From assembly GCA_037074765.1 (NCBI GenBank), contig JBAMDO010000238.1, positions 16,704 to 80,703 on the forward strand: 64,000 nucleotides of DNA. Direction: 5' to 3'. The position numbers were made by a program, and so were the translations under genes. The notes under the pieces are model-generated. The model was given only the letters and a program-made list of their open reading frames with translations, was not told where the DNA came from and searched no databases. Positions 12,800 through 25,316 of this stretch are shown here, in pieces. Origin of the DNA: Mansonella perstans (Eukaryota > Nematoda > Chromadorea > Rhabditida > Onchocercidae). How positions within the stretch are numbered: position 1 is the stretch's first letter; each line of letters starts with the position of its first letter.

Positions 12800-15120
12800 A
12801 TGCCAGTGCCATATTCGAATTCTGCGAAATCTCCATTTGTTGCGTTAGAAACGAGGTAAGATTCACTATATTTTTTGATAGCATAAATAAAACACACACA
12901 CACACATTTGGTGCCATATTGTCTGCTTCATTTTTCTAGCCATTGTGACTGTAATAATGATGAGAAAATAAGAAATCTTTGCATGATAGCATTGTGAATT
13001 AGGTTTTTTTTCTTTTAATATAATTTCCTTAGCGGCACATTCTCTATAACATGTTCTCATCGGTTCAATATCATCTATGCAGTATCATTTCATTGTCATT
13101 TGTGTCTTTTTCTATGCTGTTACTTTATTATTAACTGTCTGGATAATACGAGCACTGTTAATATTGCAGGTAGCATAATTGCTTGCACATTATCACATGA
13201 ATACCATACAACTAACTAATATAATAAAGATTGCAAATAATGTAATTATTGGACTTATTAGCTTGGTTCAGATTCTGAACGGTTTCAACTATTTCAAATT
13301 TTAAGCATGGGAACGATCTGCATCGAACTATACTGGGACCATGCTCCCAAAACGTGTAAAAATTTTGCCGAACTTGCTCGACGCGGATACTACAGTGGAA
13401 CTATATTTCATCGCATAATTGCCGATTTCATGATACAAGGCGGAGATCCGACCGGAACCGGTTTTTTTCCTGAATTTTTTTTAGTAAAAACTAATGATTT
13501 ATGAATTTAAATTTGTGAAGCAAGAAGCCTTTTTACCAAATAATAAAAGAATTGAGGAGTTGTTGTTCGTTGTCACTAAATTTTGCTGATTTTTGGAACA
13601 AAAAATGTGTTACATTTTCTCAACTATGGATTGATTTTTATTTGAGGTCGTGGCGGTGCATCAATTTACGGTGATAGATTTCCTGATGAAATCCATGATA
13701 ATTTAAAGCACTGTGGTGCAGGAGTCATTTCGATGGCTAACACTGGACCAAATACGAATGGTTCACAGTTTTTTATCACCTTAGCACCAACACAACATCT
13801 GGATGGGAAGCATACCATTTTTGGAAGAGTCGCTGCTGGAATGAGAGTACGTTGTTTTTCTCACGGCATTTTTATTTTAATTATTCGATATTTGAAATTT
13901 TTGGGTCATTTTTAGTTGAAAGTTTTCGTATATTGCTATGTCTTCATCGAATTAGGATAAAAAATAATTATGGTGTATTAGTTGATAAAGTGGAATAATA
14001 TTGTAGATCTAGCGATTTTAATACCCAGTTAGTAGCATTTGAAAGGCTTCTGAACAGTGGATTTACGACAATACAGAAGAAAGAGAACTTTCTAGTTTTG
14101 ATAATGTAGGGCATTTCACATATTCGTTTGAAGCTTGTTTTATGACGTATATAGAAGGGATTATGAAGATTAAAGACTATGAGAAGGGGTCGCCATTATA
14201 CCTTTAAATTATGAGGAACGACTGCAATTCATCAAGTATCTGACCTATAAAAGTGATGCAGGAGCAGTGTGTATTAGAAAATTACCTTTCTAATTTTTCT
14301 TAATGAGCGGCTTTCATCTGGGAAAAAATAGACATTGTGACAAATATTTCGATTATATGGACAGTTTTCTACATCTGTTGAAAGACAGAAAGAAAAATGG
14401 GATCTTTTAGAATCACAAATAGCAAACATTAATGAAATGTTTGTCGATAATCGGCGTTCAGTGGGTATATTTATTAATGCCAAACCAACCAATTTATATT
14501 AACTAGCCTGTGAAATCCCAAAATTGCTATTTTCTGCTATTGTAAGAGAGTGTGAGGAAAGTTAGGAAACTTTCTGCTTCAGTAGTACTAGAATCGTAAA
14601 TCAATTTTAAAGACTTCCGTGGATGGATAGTCCATCGCATGACGCTTCCATAAACAGAAAATATCGAATGATAACTATTCTATATTCATATAAAAATGGA
14701 AATCCGAACTTAGGTCATCATTGAAATCATTGAAATATCGTGTCCATTATCCAACTTTTCATCCATCATTGTTATGGATGTTAGATTAATAAGTAGCATG
14801 AAAAGTCGAGGAAATATTTCATAGTAAGTTTACTGTTTCAGATAGCTCGTATTACCTTCATAGCCTACGAAAAGTACTGCCGTCTTGCGAACACCGACAA
14901 GAATTGCAGTATTTTTCGGAACTTTCTAGAATAGAGTTAAAAAGCTTAATCTAGAAAATGCAATTACTTGCTTCATTTATGCTGCTTCATTCTATAATAT
15001 GGTATTATTTTGTTGTAGACGGTACAAAAGATTGGGATGGTGGACACAGATGCGCATGATCGACCAAAAACCGAAATTCGAATATTAAAGGCATATCCAA
15101 AAGACGACTCTCGCAGTTAA
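12800..15120 (+). CDS. cyn-12: Peptidyl-prolyl cis-trans isomerase PPIL1 (cyclophilin, CYN-12 type)
   Basis: Nuclear cyclophilin of the activated spliceosome; PPIL1 binds SKIP/SNW1 and isomerises Xaa-Pro bonds. Four exons, 12800-12855, 13306-13460, 13647-13846 and 15019-15120, all GT-AG and in phase, give 170 aa (human PPIL1 166). Nearly the whole chain is one cyclophilin domain, with [53 protein letters not shown] and [15 protein letters not shown]. Catalytic residues Arg55, Phe60, Met61 and Gln63 happen to fall on cyclophilin A numbering. The position equivalent to cyclophilin A Trp121 is His121 ([10 protein letters not shown]), whereas human PPIL1 has Trp. The C-terminus [10 protein letters not shown] matches the short PPIL1 tail. 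Upstream gene is divergent. Start chosen because it gives the usual PPIL1 N-terminus of about 18 residues before the domain. Confidence 0.95.
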
Positions 15121-16750
15121 TTATCTATCTCGAAGGATGGATGTGATGACAGATGAATGAATTCCGTTGTAACTAATCGTCTTATCTCTTGAACGGTTTT
15201 AAGCTGTTGAAAATATCTGTATATTCAGATTGTTGAAATAAGATTATGTTTTGTAAGCTCTTCGTAATGAGATATACACGTTTCCATTATCCATTTGCGA
15301 GTGGGAGGGAATGGGCGTGTATGCTGTGTCTGCATGGGGTAAATCACAAGTATTCTTCTAAGCTAATTTTTGTTGAATATTTTCTACAAAATAGCTGATT
15401 ATGTTATGTTGGCCGTTGTTATGCATATATGCATACTGCTGCTTCCGTTTGTTAATTGTTCGTATGTTCTGGATAATGTATTTTCGGCTCCAGCTATCTA
15501 AGTAAGTTTAAACTGTATTTTTAACAGCGAGCATCTTTTTCAGAGAAGCTCTTATTCCATAAATCCTTTGTTTTTCACCAAATGCAAGCGTAAATTTGCT
15601 TAAATTGAAGTGAAGGATTAATTTTGCTGATAACGTGAATAACCTTGAGACAGGAAAGTGGTGCTTAGCATTGTTAAGTTTGCAGATGTATTACGAAGTG
15701 AAGATGTATTGCGTTTAATATCGGAGTAACTCTAATAAAGATCCTGTCTTGAAATTGTTTTATTTTGTAGTGCCATTTATATGAGAATTATTGCAAATAA
15801 CATTTAAGACGTGACATTTTTGTTAGTAAATCGTGATTTCAATAACATAACAAGAGTATAACTTGGATTTGAACAGTTTCGTTAATATAAATGCGATGAA
15901 ATGAGAAATTTATTGTTGTTGTATCTATCTTCTTCAAGTGCAAACATTCGTTTTAATTTTGCTGTTGGATATCTATTAAACGCATTACATTATTTGACAT
16001 CCTCTGATCCTTTGGATCTGAATTCCTTCTTTCCTCTGCTTCACACTTAGTAATAGTTTCAAATATCCAAGAAAATAAATCAATTTGCATTGTTAATAAT
16101 TTTTAGCATTAAAAGAGTTTTGCAAATCCCAATGTTTTGGCCATTTTTTTCCCTTGTATTTTAGTTTAGGCAGTTCAGCTGCTGTTAAGTAATCGTCCAG
16201 TTATTAATCACTTTTTAAATGACGATCTGTTATCCATCCACCGCAATTTTCTAAATTTGATTCATCTGTTTGGGATTTGAATTTAGAATTCCGGATAAAG
16301 TGGGAGTTCCAATATTCGTTAGAATTTTCTGCGGACAGTATAGTGAAGAGTTGGAGGCTCTTGCTGAATGCATGTCCATTCAAATCAAAGTTTTATGTAA
16401 TTCGTCTAAAATATGATATCTTGTAAAGCAGATGAATTAGATTATATTCTTCATTGGCTTTACCTAATAAAAGTGACATTACAATGCTGCAATTTTCGTT
16501 CCCATTATAAGACATATAACTGACCTATTATTAATTTTTCGATCAGTGATGTGAAATTTTACATTGATAAAAAAAAACAAAAAGAAAAATGAATTTGCAA
16601 TAATCATATTTCTTCATATTAACTATTATTTAATCATTGATGAGATCTGTCTAAGAAGTATTTGTCATTCCTAGTGTTATTCATAGTTCGATTTAATAAA
16701 GACCGATGGACATATCTGATCATTTTATTACAGTATATTTTAAATATATA
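15121..16750. other. 3' flank of cyclophilin gene and gene-free DNA
   Basis: Holds the presumed 3' UTR of the cyclophilin gene. No coding similarity seen. AATAAA at 15734-15739 is the clearest poly(A) signal candidate. The right part runs directly into repeat copy B. Confidence 0.5.
15734..15739 (+). terminator. Candidate poly(A) signal for cyn-12
   Basis: Canonical AATAAA 614 nt after the cyclophilin stop codon. AT-rich DNA yields chance matches, so this is only a candidate. Confidence 0.35.
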
Positions 16751-18316
16751 GTTATTACCTTATATCAAATTATCTTAAAGTAGTTTTAATCAACAATATT
16801 ACCTTATAGAAATTATCTTAAAGTAATTTTAATCAATAATTCATTTTTTTACATTTTAAAACAAGCATTAAAATAATTCAATTTTATGTTAATACTTTGA
16901 TGTTTGTCTTTGATTTGTTACATTCACTTTACTTATTTTTATTTTTATCACTGCTTGATACAAAAGAAAACAAAAAAAAGTATACAAATATATTAAAGAA
17001 TGCTGTCTTCATGTAACCTATTTTATTTAGATTAAATTTACGGTCTTTACACACAAATACTGACTGGCATAAGATTTGAGCTATTTTTGCATGATATTCT
17101 CTTTGAGTAAATGGTTCCCAGTAAATCAGTGATCTGCAAGAGAGGCAGAGTGAGCTACCAGACGTGAACTGATTTTTTTTTAAGTTGTGCTTTGATTCGT
17201 TTGTTTGCGACATAGGTTTATTGGGTTGAAAGATTGTACCAAACGGAAATATTATTATGATTTTACGCAGTGTCATCTCAGTTTTTCCTTTTCGTTTTAA
17301 TTTACAAGATTCCAACATCCTGTCTAGTCGATTTTGTCTTACCTCTTCATCCTCTTTTTATTACTTATTTTATAATAATTTTATTTTTTTTTCTTTTTAT
17401 TATTTATTTTTATAATAATTTTACTATTATAATAATTTTATTCCTAACACTAATTTAATTTTGGTAGTTCGGCGGTTTGGAGAACAAGCCTTTGAAATCG
17501 CTTTTATTTTTAGAAAATCGCGCTGAAAAAAATAGTAATGTTTACAGTGTGCGGCAATGTTTACATTAAATTAGGACTCACCTATATTGAAAGTAATGAG
17601 GAAATAAATTCGTAGCGCCATGGTTTTCGGAAACGATGCTTTGAAGTTATCAAAATTGAAACACCACTTTGGAACGGTTCTAATTTATTTGACATCGGCT
17701 CCATTTAAAATATCAAAATTGGTAGCAAAATCAAAAAGGAAACCGCGCGGAGTGGGAGAAACAGTCCTAGGAAGTCTTTGATGGAAGCTGTCGAAGACTT
17801 AAGTTTTGAAGATAGAAATTAAACAGAAAATACAAGAAATGCTGTTTCAAAGAGTACGGTAAAAGCTTGAATTGATATAATGTCAAATATTAAAGAACCT
17901 GTAGCACTATTTAAGAGGAATTCGCGGGAAAGAGAAATGACGTAAAAAGATGTCGACGTAATGAATATAACAGCGGGACGTAATATCTTATGGCTCGCAG
18001 GTTTCTGTATTGTCGCGGGCACTTCAGCTGTGTTAGAATCACGTTTCAGTTTAGCAACAAGAAACCGGAAAATCCTTCTGCATTAATAACTCATTGTATC
18101 ATATATCCGCAGGCGTTATCTCACAAGACTCTTCTTTAATTCAGGCCTTTTTAAAAAACTTTACACTGAGAAGTTTCCGATCACGAGACGCTTTTGTCTC
18201 ATCGAAGTTCGTTGACTATCGAAAGATAATATGCTGGGAAGCTTATACAAACTAAGAGTAAAAGTAGAGCTGATTCTGGTGAAGTAAAAAATTGAAGATT
18301 TATAAGGAAAGTTTTT
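16751..18316 (+). repeat. Dispersed 1.5 kb repeat, copy B
   Basis: Second copy of the element at 1520-3051, same orientation, 13.7 kb downstream of it. Differences include an extra tandem duplication of about 45 bp at its left end (the ATTACCTTATA...TTTTAATCAA segment occurs twice at 16753-16830), a small deletion near 17680, and scattered single-base changes. The high identity implies recent transposition, recent duplication or gene conversion. Two genes (SH2D4 type and cyn-12) lie between the copies. Confidence 0.85.
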
Positions 18317-21010
18317 CGATCAGCTACGAATGAATCTAAAATTTTATTAATATAGTGCTTGCATATTCAGAAGGGTATTAATTTTAAAAACATAACTCTT
18401 CAATGTGACCTAATTAGGTAAGTTTTCATGAGTTGAATTTGAATTGTTTCTGAATGTTACATGAAAAGTTTGCTTTACTTATTCACGTTCAACGAAGGAT
18501 CCTGCAAATTTTATTAATACAGTAGTGGTTCTCTAAAAATTAAACTCTATTCAATGAATTATTTGCTTGCAATTAACGACTTTTCAAATTCCTTCGAATC
18601 TTATACTTAAAAAAAGGACTGATATAATCGCTGTATTGTAGTAAATTTCTATATTTTCCGCAAGTCATTTAATGAATTCGTTTGTGCTGTGTAATGTTAG
18701 GCATTCAATTTGCCTTCAGTTTTATTGATATTCTATCGAGAATCTCCAAATATAAAACGAATTTCATCCTTGCTTCTTTCTAAAAGAAATACTTATTATT
18801 CGGTAAATCTGGAAAGTTAATGCGTCGAAGACCATCAGTTTCAAGATTCTACTTTCAAGATATAAAAGTTTTCACTTCTAAATAAATTCGTTTTAATTTT
18901 CTCATGCGTAAATTAAAAACAGCACTTGAAATTTGAAGAAATACAAGCTATAATTTTGTATCCCAATAAAAAAGGGATTGATGAATGTTTTTAAAACCTT
19001 GATAAAAGAAAACTAAATTTTAGGAAGAGATGAAACAATTATATGGATAAATATGATTATTTATCGATGAACGATTTTAGTGAACGAAGACCATTGAAAC
19101 GGTTACGTTCATGTTTTTTTAAGTCTTATACAGCGTTTAATGAAACGACAAAGTACAAGCGTTGACAATTCCACGGATAAATGCAGAAGAAATGTGAACA
19201 CATGTATGAAATATTATTCAACAATTATTCCATTTATTTGATGTCAACTAAATATTGTCTAGATCATTGCTTTCTTTTAAAAAATCAAAATCGCTCGAAT
19301 GTACTTAGTTTTGAAGTCTTTTAAACTAAAACACTTGTTATGCCAAAAATTACCAATTAAGCAGTTCTGAAGAGGCCCTTTTAAAACTTTCAAATTATAA
19401 AAAAATGCTACTTCAGCTGATGAACCCATTTAAGAATTTTGAAGGTATCGAAATACAAAAGGAACTTGATGTTTTCGAATTTCAAACATTGGATAACGTA
19501 TAATAAATCACTCACTGCCTTCTATCTTTTGCTTCTTTTCGCTTTTATACTACAATTACCCATAACACATCGTCCACTGTTACACTACAGATAATGTGAA
19601 AGTTCGTTGGATACGCATAGTACGTTATTATTTTGACCAAGAGAGAGTTGTAATAAAGCATTTTATGTTAACAACAACTGATAACAGTGTTTAGATTTGG
19701 CCTACTCACTGACTGAGTGTTTCTGTACAGCTCAGAGTTTATTCTTTATATAAATAAACAAAATTTTTATAAACTGGCAGATTAGCAATTTTGGATAAAG
19801 AAAGGAACAGCAGAGGGAATCATTTTACTTGGTTAAAAAACAAGAAAATACTTCTGAAACTTTGAAAAAGAGCAATACACTCACTGAAATTGAAAAATTA
19901 TAAAACCAATCTTAAGATGACTAATGGCTTATAACAGTGTTTAGATATTGTCAAATTCGTGTTTTTCCAACCCCAAATATATTTTGCAGATGTATTATCT
20001 CAAAATATTATCTCAAAAAACTCGTCCAAAGGTCAACCATGCATTTAAAAAACCGCATATTGAAATATCTTGGATTAAAGAAATGAGATATCGAAACTCC
20101 CCACATCTTGGAATATCTTCATAAGAACCTCCAGTTGCACATTTTAAAATATCATTAAGACCTCCACTTATGTTGCATCCCTCAAATGTAACTCAACTAC
20201 AGGTCGAAGTACTGTTGTAAATACATTTCTTTAAAAAGATTTGACGATATCAGCTGTTATATCATCCCGTTTAATTCCACCCGCTAAGTGTATACTGCCA
20301 ATAATAGACAGACTATTAGAAATAATTAAAAATTTAAAAAAACAACAGGATAAAACATGACAAATGATTTCTCCAGGATAAAAACTTAAGATAAAACAGG
20401 TACCAAGTGACCTATACCCTTCTTAAGTAAATTGCATACAACTGCCAAAATACATACCTAAAAAAGTGCAAAAACACATCCGTAGACACGGACACACACT
20501 ACACATACACAAGGTATGTTTAGGATGTCAAAAAGGTGAATTTTATAAATAAATTTATGAATAAAAGTGTGAGCACGTATTGAAAAAGAAAAATGATCTC
20601 GAAAAAACTGAAACTATTTTTTAAGAACAAAAAAGTTTACAAAATCAAATCATGCCACGTTATGACCAAGCTGAATAATGCCTACACGTATTCAACAAAT
20701 ATCTTCAACAGCCCAACAATAATATATTTGAAAAATGCTAAAATCAAATAACCAACAAACATGTATGAAAAATTCAGATGCAAAAAATAATAAAATAGAA
20801 ACAAACATTAAAAAACTGAGCCTAGAAAACATCAAGCTATTCCCGTGAATTTCATTGGGTTTTCCCTAAGCATAAGATTCACAGGATGAAAATAAATATA
20901 TTTTTTTGCAAGCATAAAGTTCAAGCATGAAAATAAATATGCCACAGAATAACGGCAATAAGAAAATAATCGATTTCTTTTCCCTCAGTTTTTACCGCCG
21001 TATTTTTTTT
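18317..21010. other. Gene-free AT-rich interval
   Basis: No recognisable exon on either strand. It lies between repeat copy B and the 3' end of the minus-strand elongase gene, so its right end should contain that gene's 3' UTR. Nothing else could be supported. Confidence 0.5.
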
Positions 21011-23722
21011 TTATTTTACTATCCTTCTTTTTAAATGATTCCTGACCTTCATAGCAACATCGTTTTCTTCATTTTTATCATTTGGTGGCTCTTTCATGAT
21101 CGTATTCTTTTGAATTTTGTTAGGAATTCCATCGGCAAGCACTGCATGGTATCTATTCCCCTGGAATCAAACAGCATTTGCTTAGCTGTAGTCAAGTCAA
21201 AATAGTGAATGAATTGAACGAATTGGCTCAAATTTTAGATGAATCAGATTTTAATATCGTATAATAGGAAATAAACTTTCGAATACTTTCTGGAATCTAA
21301 ATCAATATACCCGTAGGTAAAAAGAGACGAAGAAATATAACTATAATAATTTTAACTTCCAGTGAACAGCAATTGGTTGCATGAGAAATTTTTTAAAACT
21401 TACTTTTCTCAGGTATGTATAGTAGAAGAAGTTGCAGAAAAGAAGAAAATACGAAAAGTAAATGGTGAATGAGAAATAGAGGTTACTCCAGGTTTGCTGG
21501 CAATCACGTCCAGAAAGCTTGATTCGTAAGATATTTATGCCTAGAATGAACATAAATATATTTACTGTTTCAGCATCGTAGCTTAGCTATACTGAAGTCA
21601 CTGCAACAGATGACACACCATTCTAACGAAGATCCATAAAATATAAGGAAACAGACATCATTCAAAAAAAGGAATATTTTTTCTAGCAACTCAAATAATC
21701 TCAGATATCTCAGCTGTTCAATTTTTTTCCCTCACGAATGCAAATTTAACAACCAGCCGAACAAGGAATGATTTATATGATGATAAAAGCTGTTAACACA
21801 TTCATTTTTTTAAAAATTTCTAAGGAATTAGAACATGAAACTAACCGATAAAGACACCTCCAACCATCTGTAAGATCTGTAAAACTGTAACCATCATCGC
21901 TGCCATTTTTGGAAGTCGTTTATGCATTGCCCGAAGCGCATAGTACGTGTACATAAATGCATGCACAGTGTAATTCATCCATATAAACCACCGCCCTGAA
22001 GCCGTATGATCCTAAAAAAAAAAACCCTCTGTAGATAAACGTTTCATGGATTTTGAGTCAAATATTTTTGTTATTCCCACATCAATTTGTTCATGGATTT
22101 TAACAATCTTTAAAAGAAATTATATGCACCCGACAGATTTCATTTCACTAATAAAAAACAGCTTCACAAAATCTGGCAATAATACACAACTTTTTTCATT
22201 ATCTTGAAAACAGAATTTCTTAAAATGCTATAGGTACGTGAAATATGTAAAGTTTCACTGAATTCCCGCTATATTACAATATTAAAAACGTTAATAGTTA
22301 ACTGACACAAAAAAATGCATAAAGTATGTTAGATCAAATTTATATTCCAAATATTGCGCTATACGCTACTAGATGCTGGGAAGGAATGTTTGTTGTAAAT
22401 CACTAAATAAGCAGAATATATAGATAAGGAGATAAAATGAAGGTAACCACTGAAAAAAATACAATTCATGCAAGAATACGGGATTTATTCGGCTGCAGTT
22501 CCTTAAGAAGCAACTATATGAAAAAAACTTTTTTTTAAAAAACAATTTACCAACAAAGAAACCTACTTTGTAAGCATGCCACGTATAAACAAGCACTGTA
22601 ACATGATGATACCAGTGCAGAAAAAGCAGCGGACGTTTACGCAGCACAATAAATACTGTGTCACCAAATTCTGCAACCTGAAATGATGAGAATGCACATT
22701 ATTATCGACAGAAATGAACCAGCCCAGCATGAAGGACATGTTCCATCAACCATGAGTTGTTATCTAAATTTACTTCCATCACAGTTGCAAAAAAAAAAAA
22801 AAAGGGAAAAAAAAACAATTTCAGTGTATCACGCAAAGGATTTTTTGATTACAACTAAAGGGTACAACAAAAGCATGATTCATTACTACCACTATGATTG
22901 AAAATAAAAAGACTTTTTATTAAAAGGTTTCGCTAACCAAAACTGTTATCTTGTTCCACTCTCATTTTTCAATCAAAAGCCAAAAAATTAATTCATCTAA
23001 CCGTACAGTGCGGAAAATTACACAATTTATACCTTGGACAGGGCAAACATTTCAGTCCAAAATCCTGTGACACCCTGTGCAAATGAAGCTGTGCATATCG
23101 AATATTCGAAAGAATTCTCTCGAACACTCCACAACAACTCTGGTGTCATTCGGCATACGCCTAAGAGGGAAAACAACGCTAGACCAAAATTCCATGCTAC
23201 CAGTAGGTTATCTAGGCAGAATGGTTTACGCGATTCCATCAGCTGCAATTGATCGAAATTAATGGCTGACCAGTAAATACAGCGACCAATTTCAATTAAC
23301 AAGAAACAGAAAATTGATAAATTAACAAGGAAACATATATCAGCTTGAAAATACAGAAGAATCAACATTCCCCGCATACTCATTTTTTTTAGATCACTTC
23401 AAGCTAAGAAATAAATAAACTTCTAAGCAACATAAATCCTATACAATGATTAAATTTTGGAAAAGCCAAAAAAATTTGAAATTTTACTGCTTAATTTTGA
23501 ATGAAATTTGTAAGCACATTTAAGATATAAGTAATTGAAAAAAAGAGGTACCTTCTGTCCAACATAAATAATAATAACATATGCAATTGATGATGTTATA
23601 CTATGGAACCAATTTTCTTGCATCCATTTGGTTGATTCCATCATATTGAATTTTGCTTCAAATGGCATCGTATAAAGGTAATTTTCCAACCCATAATACG
23701 GCCAATATTCCCATTGAGCCAT
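21011..23722 (-). CDS. Very-long-chain fatty acid elongase, ELOVL3/6 type
   Basis: ER membrane 3-ketoacyl-CoA synthase that condenses malonyl-CoA with an acyl-CoA. Six minus-strand exons: 23722-23552, 23242-23033, 22677-22567, 22011-21846, 21540-21404, 21160-21011; all GT-AG, in phase, 314 aa. Family signatures: SKVAEFGDT (about 125-134), the histidine box HWYHH (148-152), [10 protein letters not shown] (176-185), and several hydrophobic membrane segments (about 44-58, 84-95, 190-215, 245-265). The N-terminal WMQENW and [16 protein letters not shown] place it with ELOVL6 and worm palmitate-type elongases rather than polyunsaturated elongases, which is inference. The C-terminus is basic (KRRIVK) but not a strict KKxx retrieval signal. 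A TTTCAG-like acceptor ending at 23747, 24 nt before the ATG, could accept a spliced leader. Confidence 0.93.
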
Positions 23723-24072
23723 TTAGGAGGAATTCGAAAATGAAATCTGAATTTTACCTAAATCATTTGTTTTGTCTTTATTTCGCATCAATTACAAACA
23801 CATAAATTTGTCCCGACGTTCGCAATTGATCAAATTAATAATTAAACAATTATCACTTAGACAATTATATCATCATCATTCATATATCTCCTCATAAAAT
23901 TTTAAAAAATTACAATGAAAAAAAAAAAAAAGAAGAAGGAAATTGAAATATGAAAACAAACCTCTATTTACATATATATTTATACATAAATATGCTTGTA
24001 ATATTTAAGAAAATTAAAAAATTATATTTAAATCATATAGCAATGATAGTTAGTTTGATGATGAAAGAAGTG

Positions 24073-24104
<32 letters not shown>

Positions 24105-25283
24105 AGAAATGAGCAATTATGATGACGTAAAAATGGTACAAACGTAATCGAAGTGGAAAAATCTAATTACATTTGCCCGAGTAACAATCAATTGTACATC
24201 CTTGAAGCAAATGCTAAAACATCAAGGATTAATGCGATGACTGACTCATGTACTATGAACTTTGATCCTTGCTGCTTATCAAATTTCCAAGAAGCTAACC
24301 AATTTCTTTGCTTCCTTCCTTCCTTCTCATCTATCGTCTTCTTATTTTTCCTCTCTTTAACCTTTGCACTCATTAACATCGAAATTAAAAAATCCAAATA
24401 AATAACAGGAAAGAACCGAATCTCGAATATCCCAAAAACCAAAGGTTAACGATTACAGCAAATATATGACTCTTTCGCCTCTTGGTGGCACAGTGTTGAA
24501 ATTGTAATCGGTTGCACTAAGTTTTAAGTTTTAAAGGAAGTTTTAAAGTTTTAAATTTTAAAGAAAAATTGAAATTTTAAGTTTTAAAACACTAAGTTTT
24601 AAAGAAAGATTGAAAAATTAATAAAAGTACAGTTATGATAGACTTATTACTTATTATAGATATATTATTATTTATTCAAGATTTCAGAGTATCCGTTACA
24701 TTAATTATGATGATACAAAATAAGAAATGTAATGTGTCAACTTTTTCATACATAAAGTTTTCCGTACGTTCATTTAGTATCCTCAAGATCTTCCAAAAAA
24801 TTATTCACTTATATGAAATTAACAATTACTCCCCTTTGAAGATTGTTCGATGTTTAACTGACTTAAACATATTAAACATGCAAATATTTCTAAGTGAAAC
24901 AGCAAATATTTCCGAACGTCACAATATTTGGGAAACAATTAGTTAAATCAACGAAGCGTTTATTCGGATAAATGTTGTTGTTGTTGTTGGAATTATAGCA
25001 GTATCAAATTTTTCATATGATGAGCAAAATGTTCATCTAAATCATAAAGCCTTTCCCATCTTCTTTTCTTTTACCCTTTGATTGATCTTTCTTACAACTT
25101 ATAATTCGTTCATAATTCAATAATAATTTATCGAAATTCTTTTTTTATTATCATCAAATTATCTGATCTAATTAGATGAATCTTAAGCGTAAGTTTTTGA
25201 AATAGAATTTTTAAAGTGATCTTTTTCAACTACCCTCCTAAAACTGCTAATTTTTATTGAACAATAAATAAGTGAATAAACAT

Positions 25284-25316
<33 letters not shown>

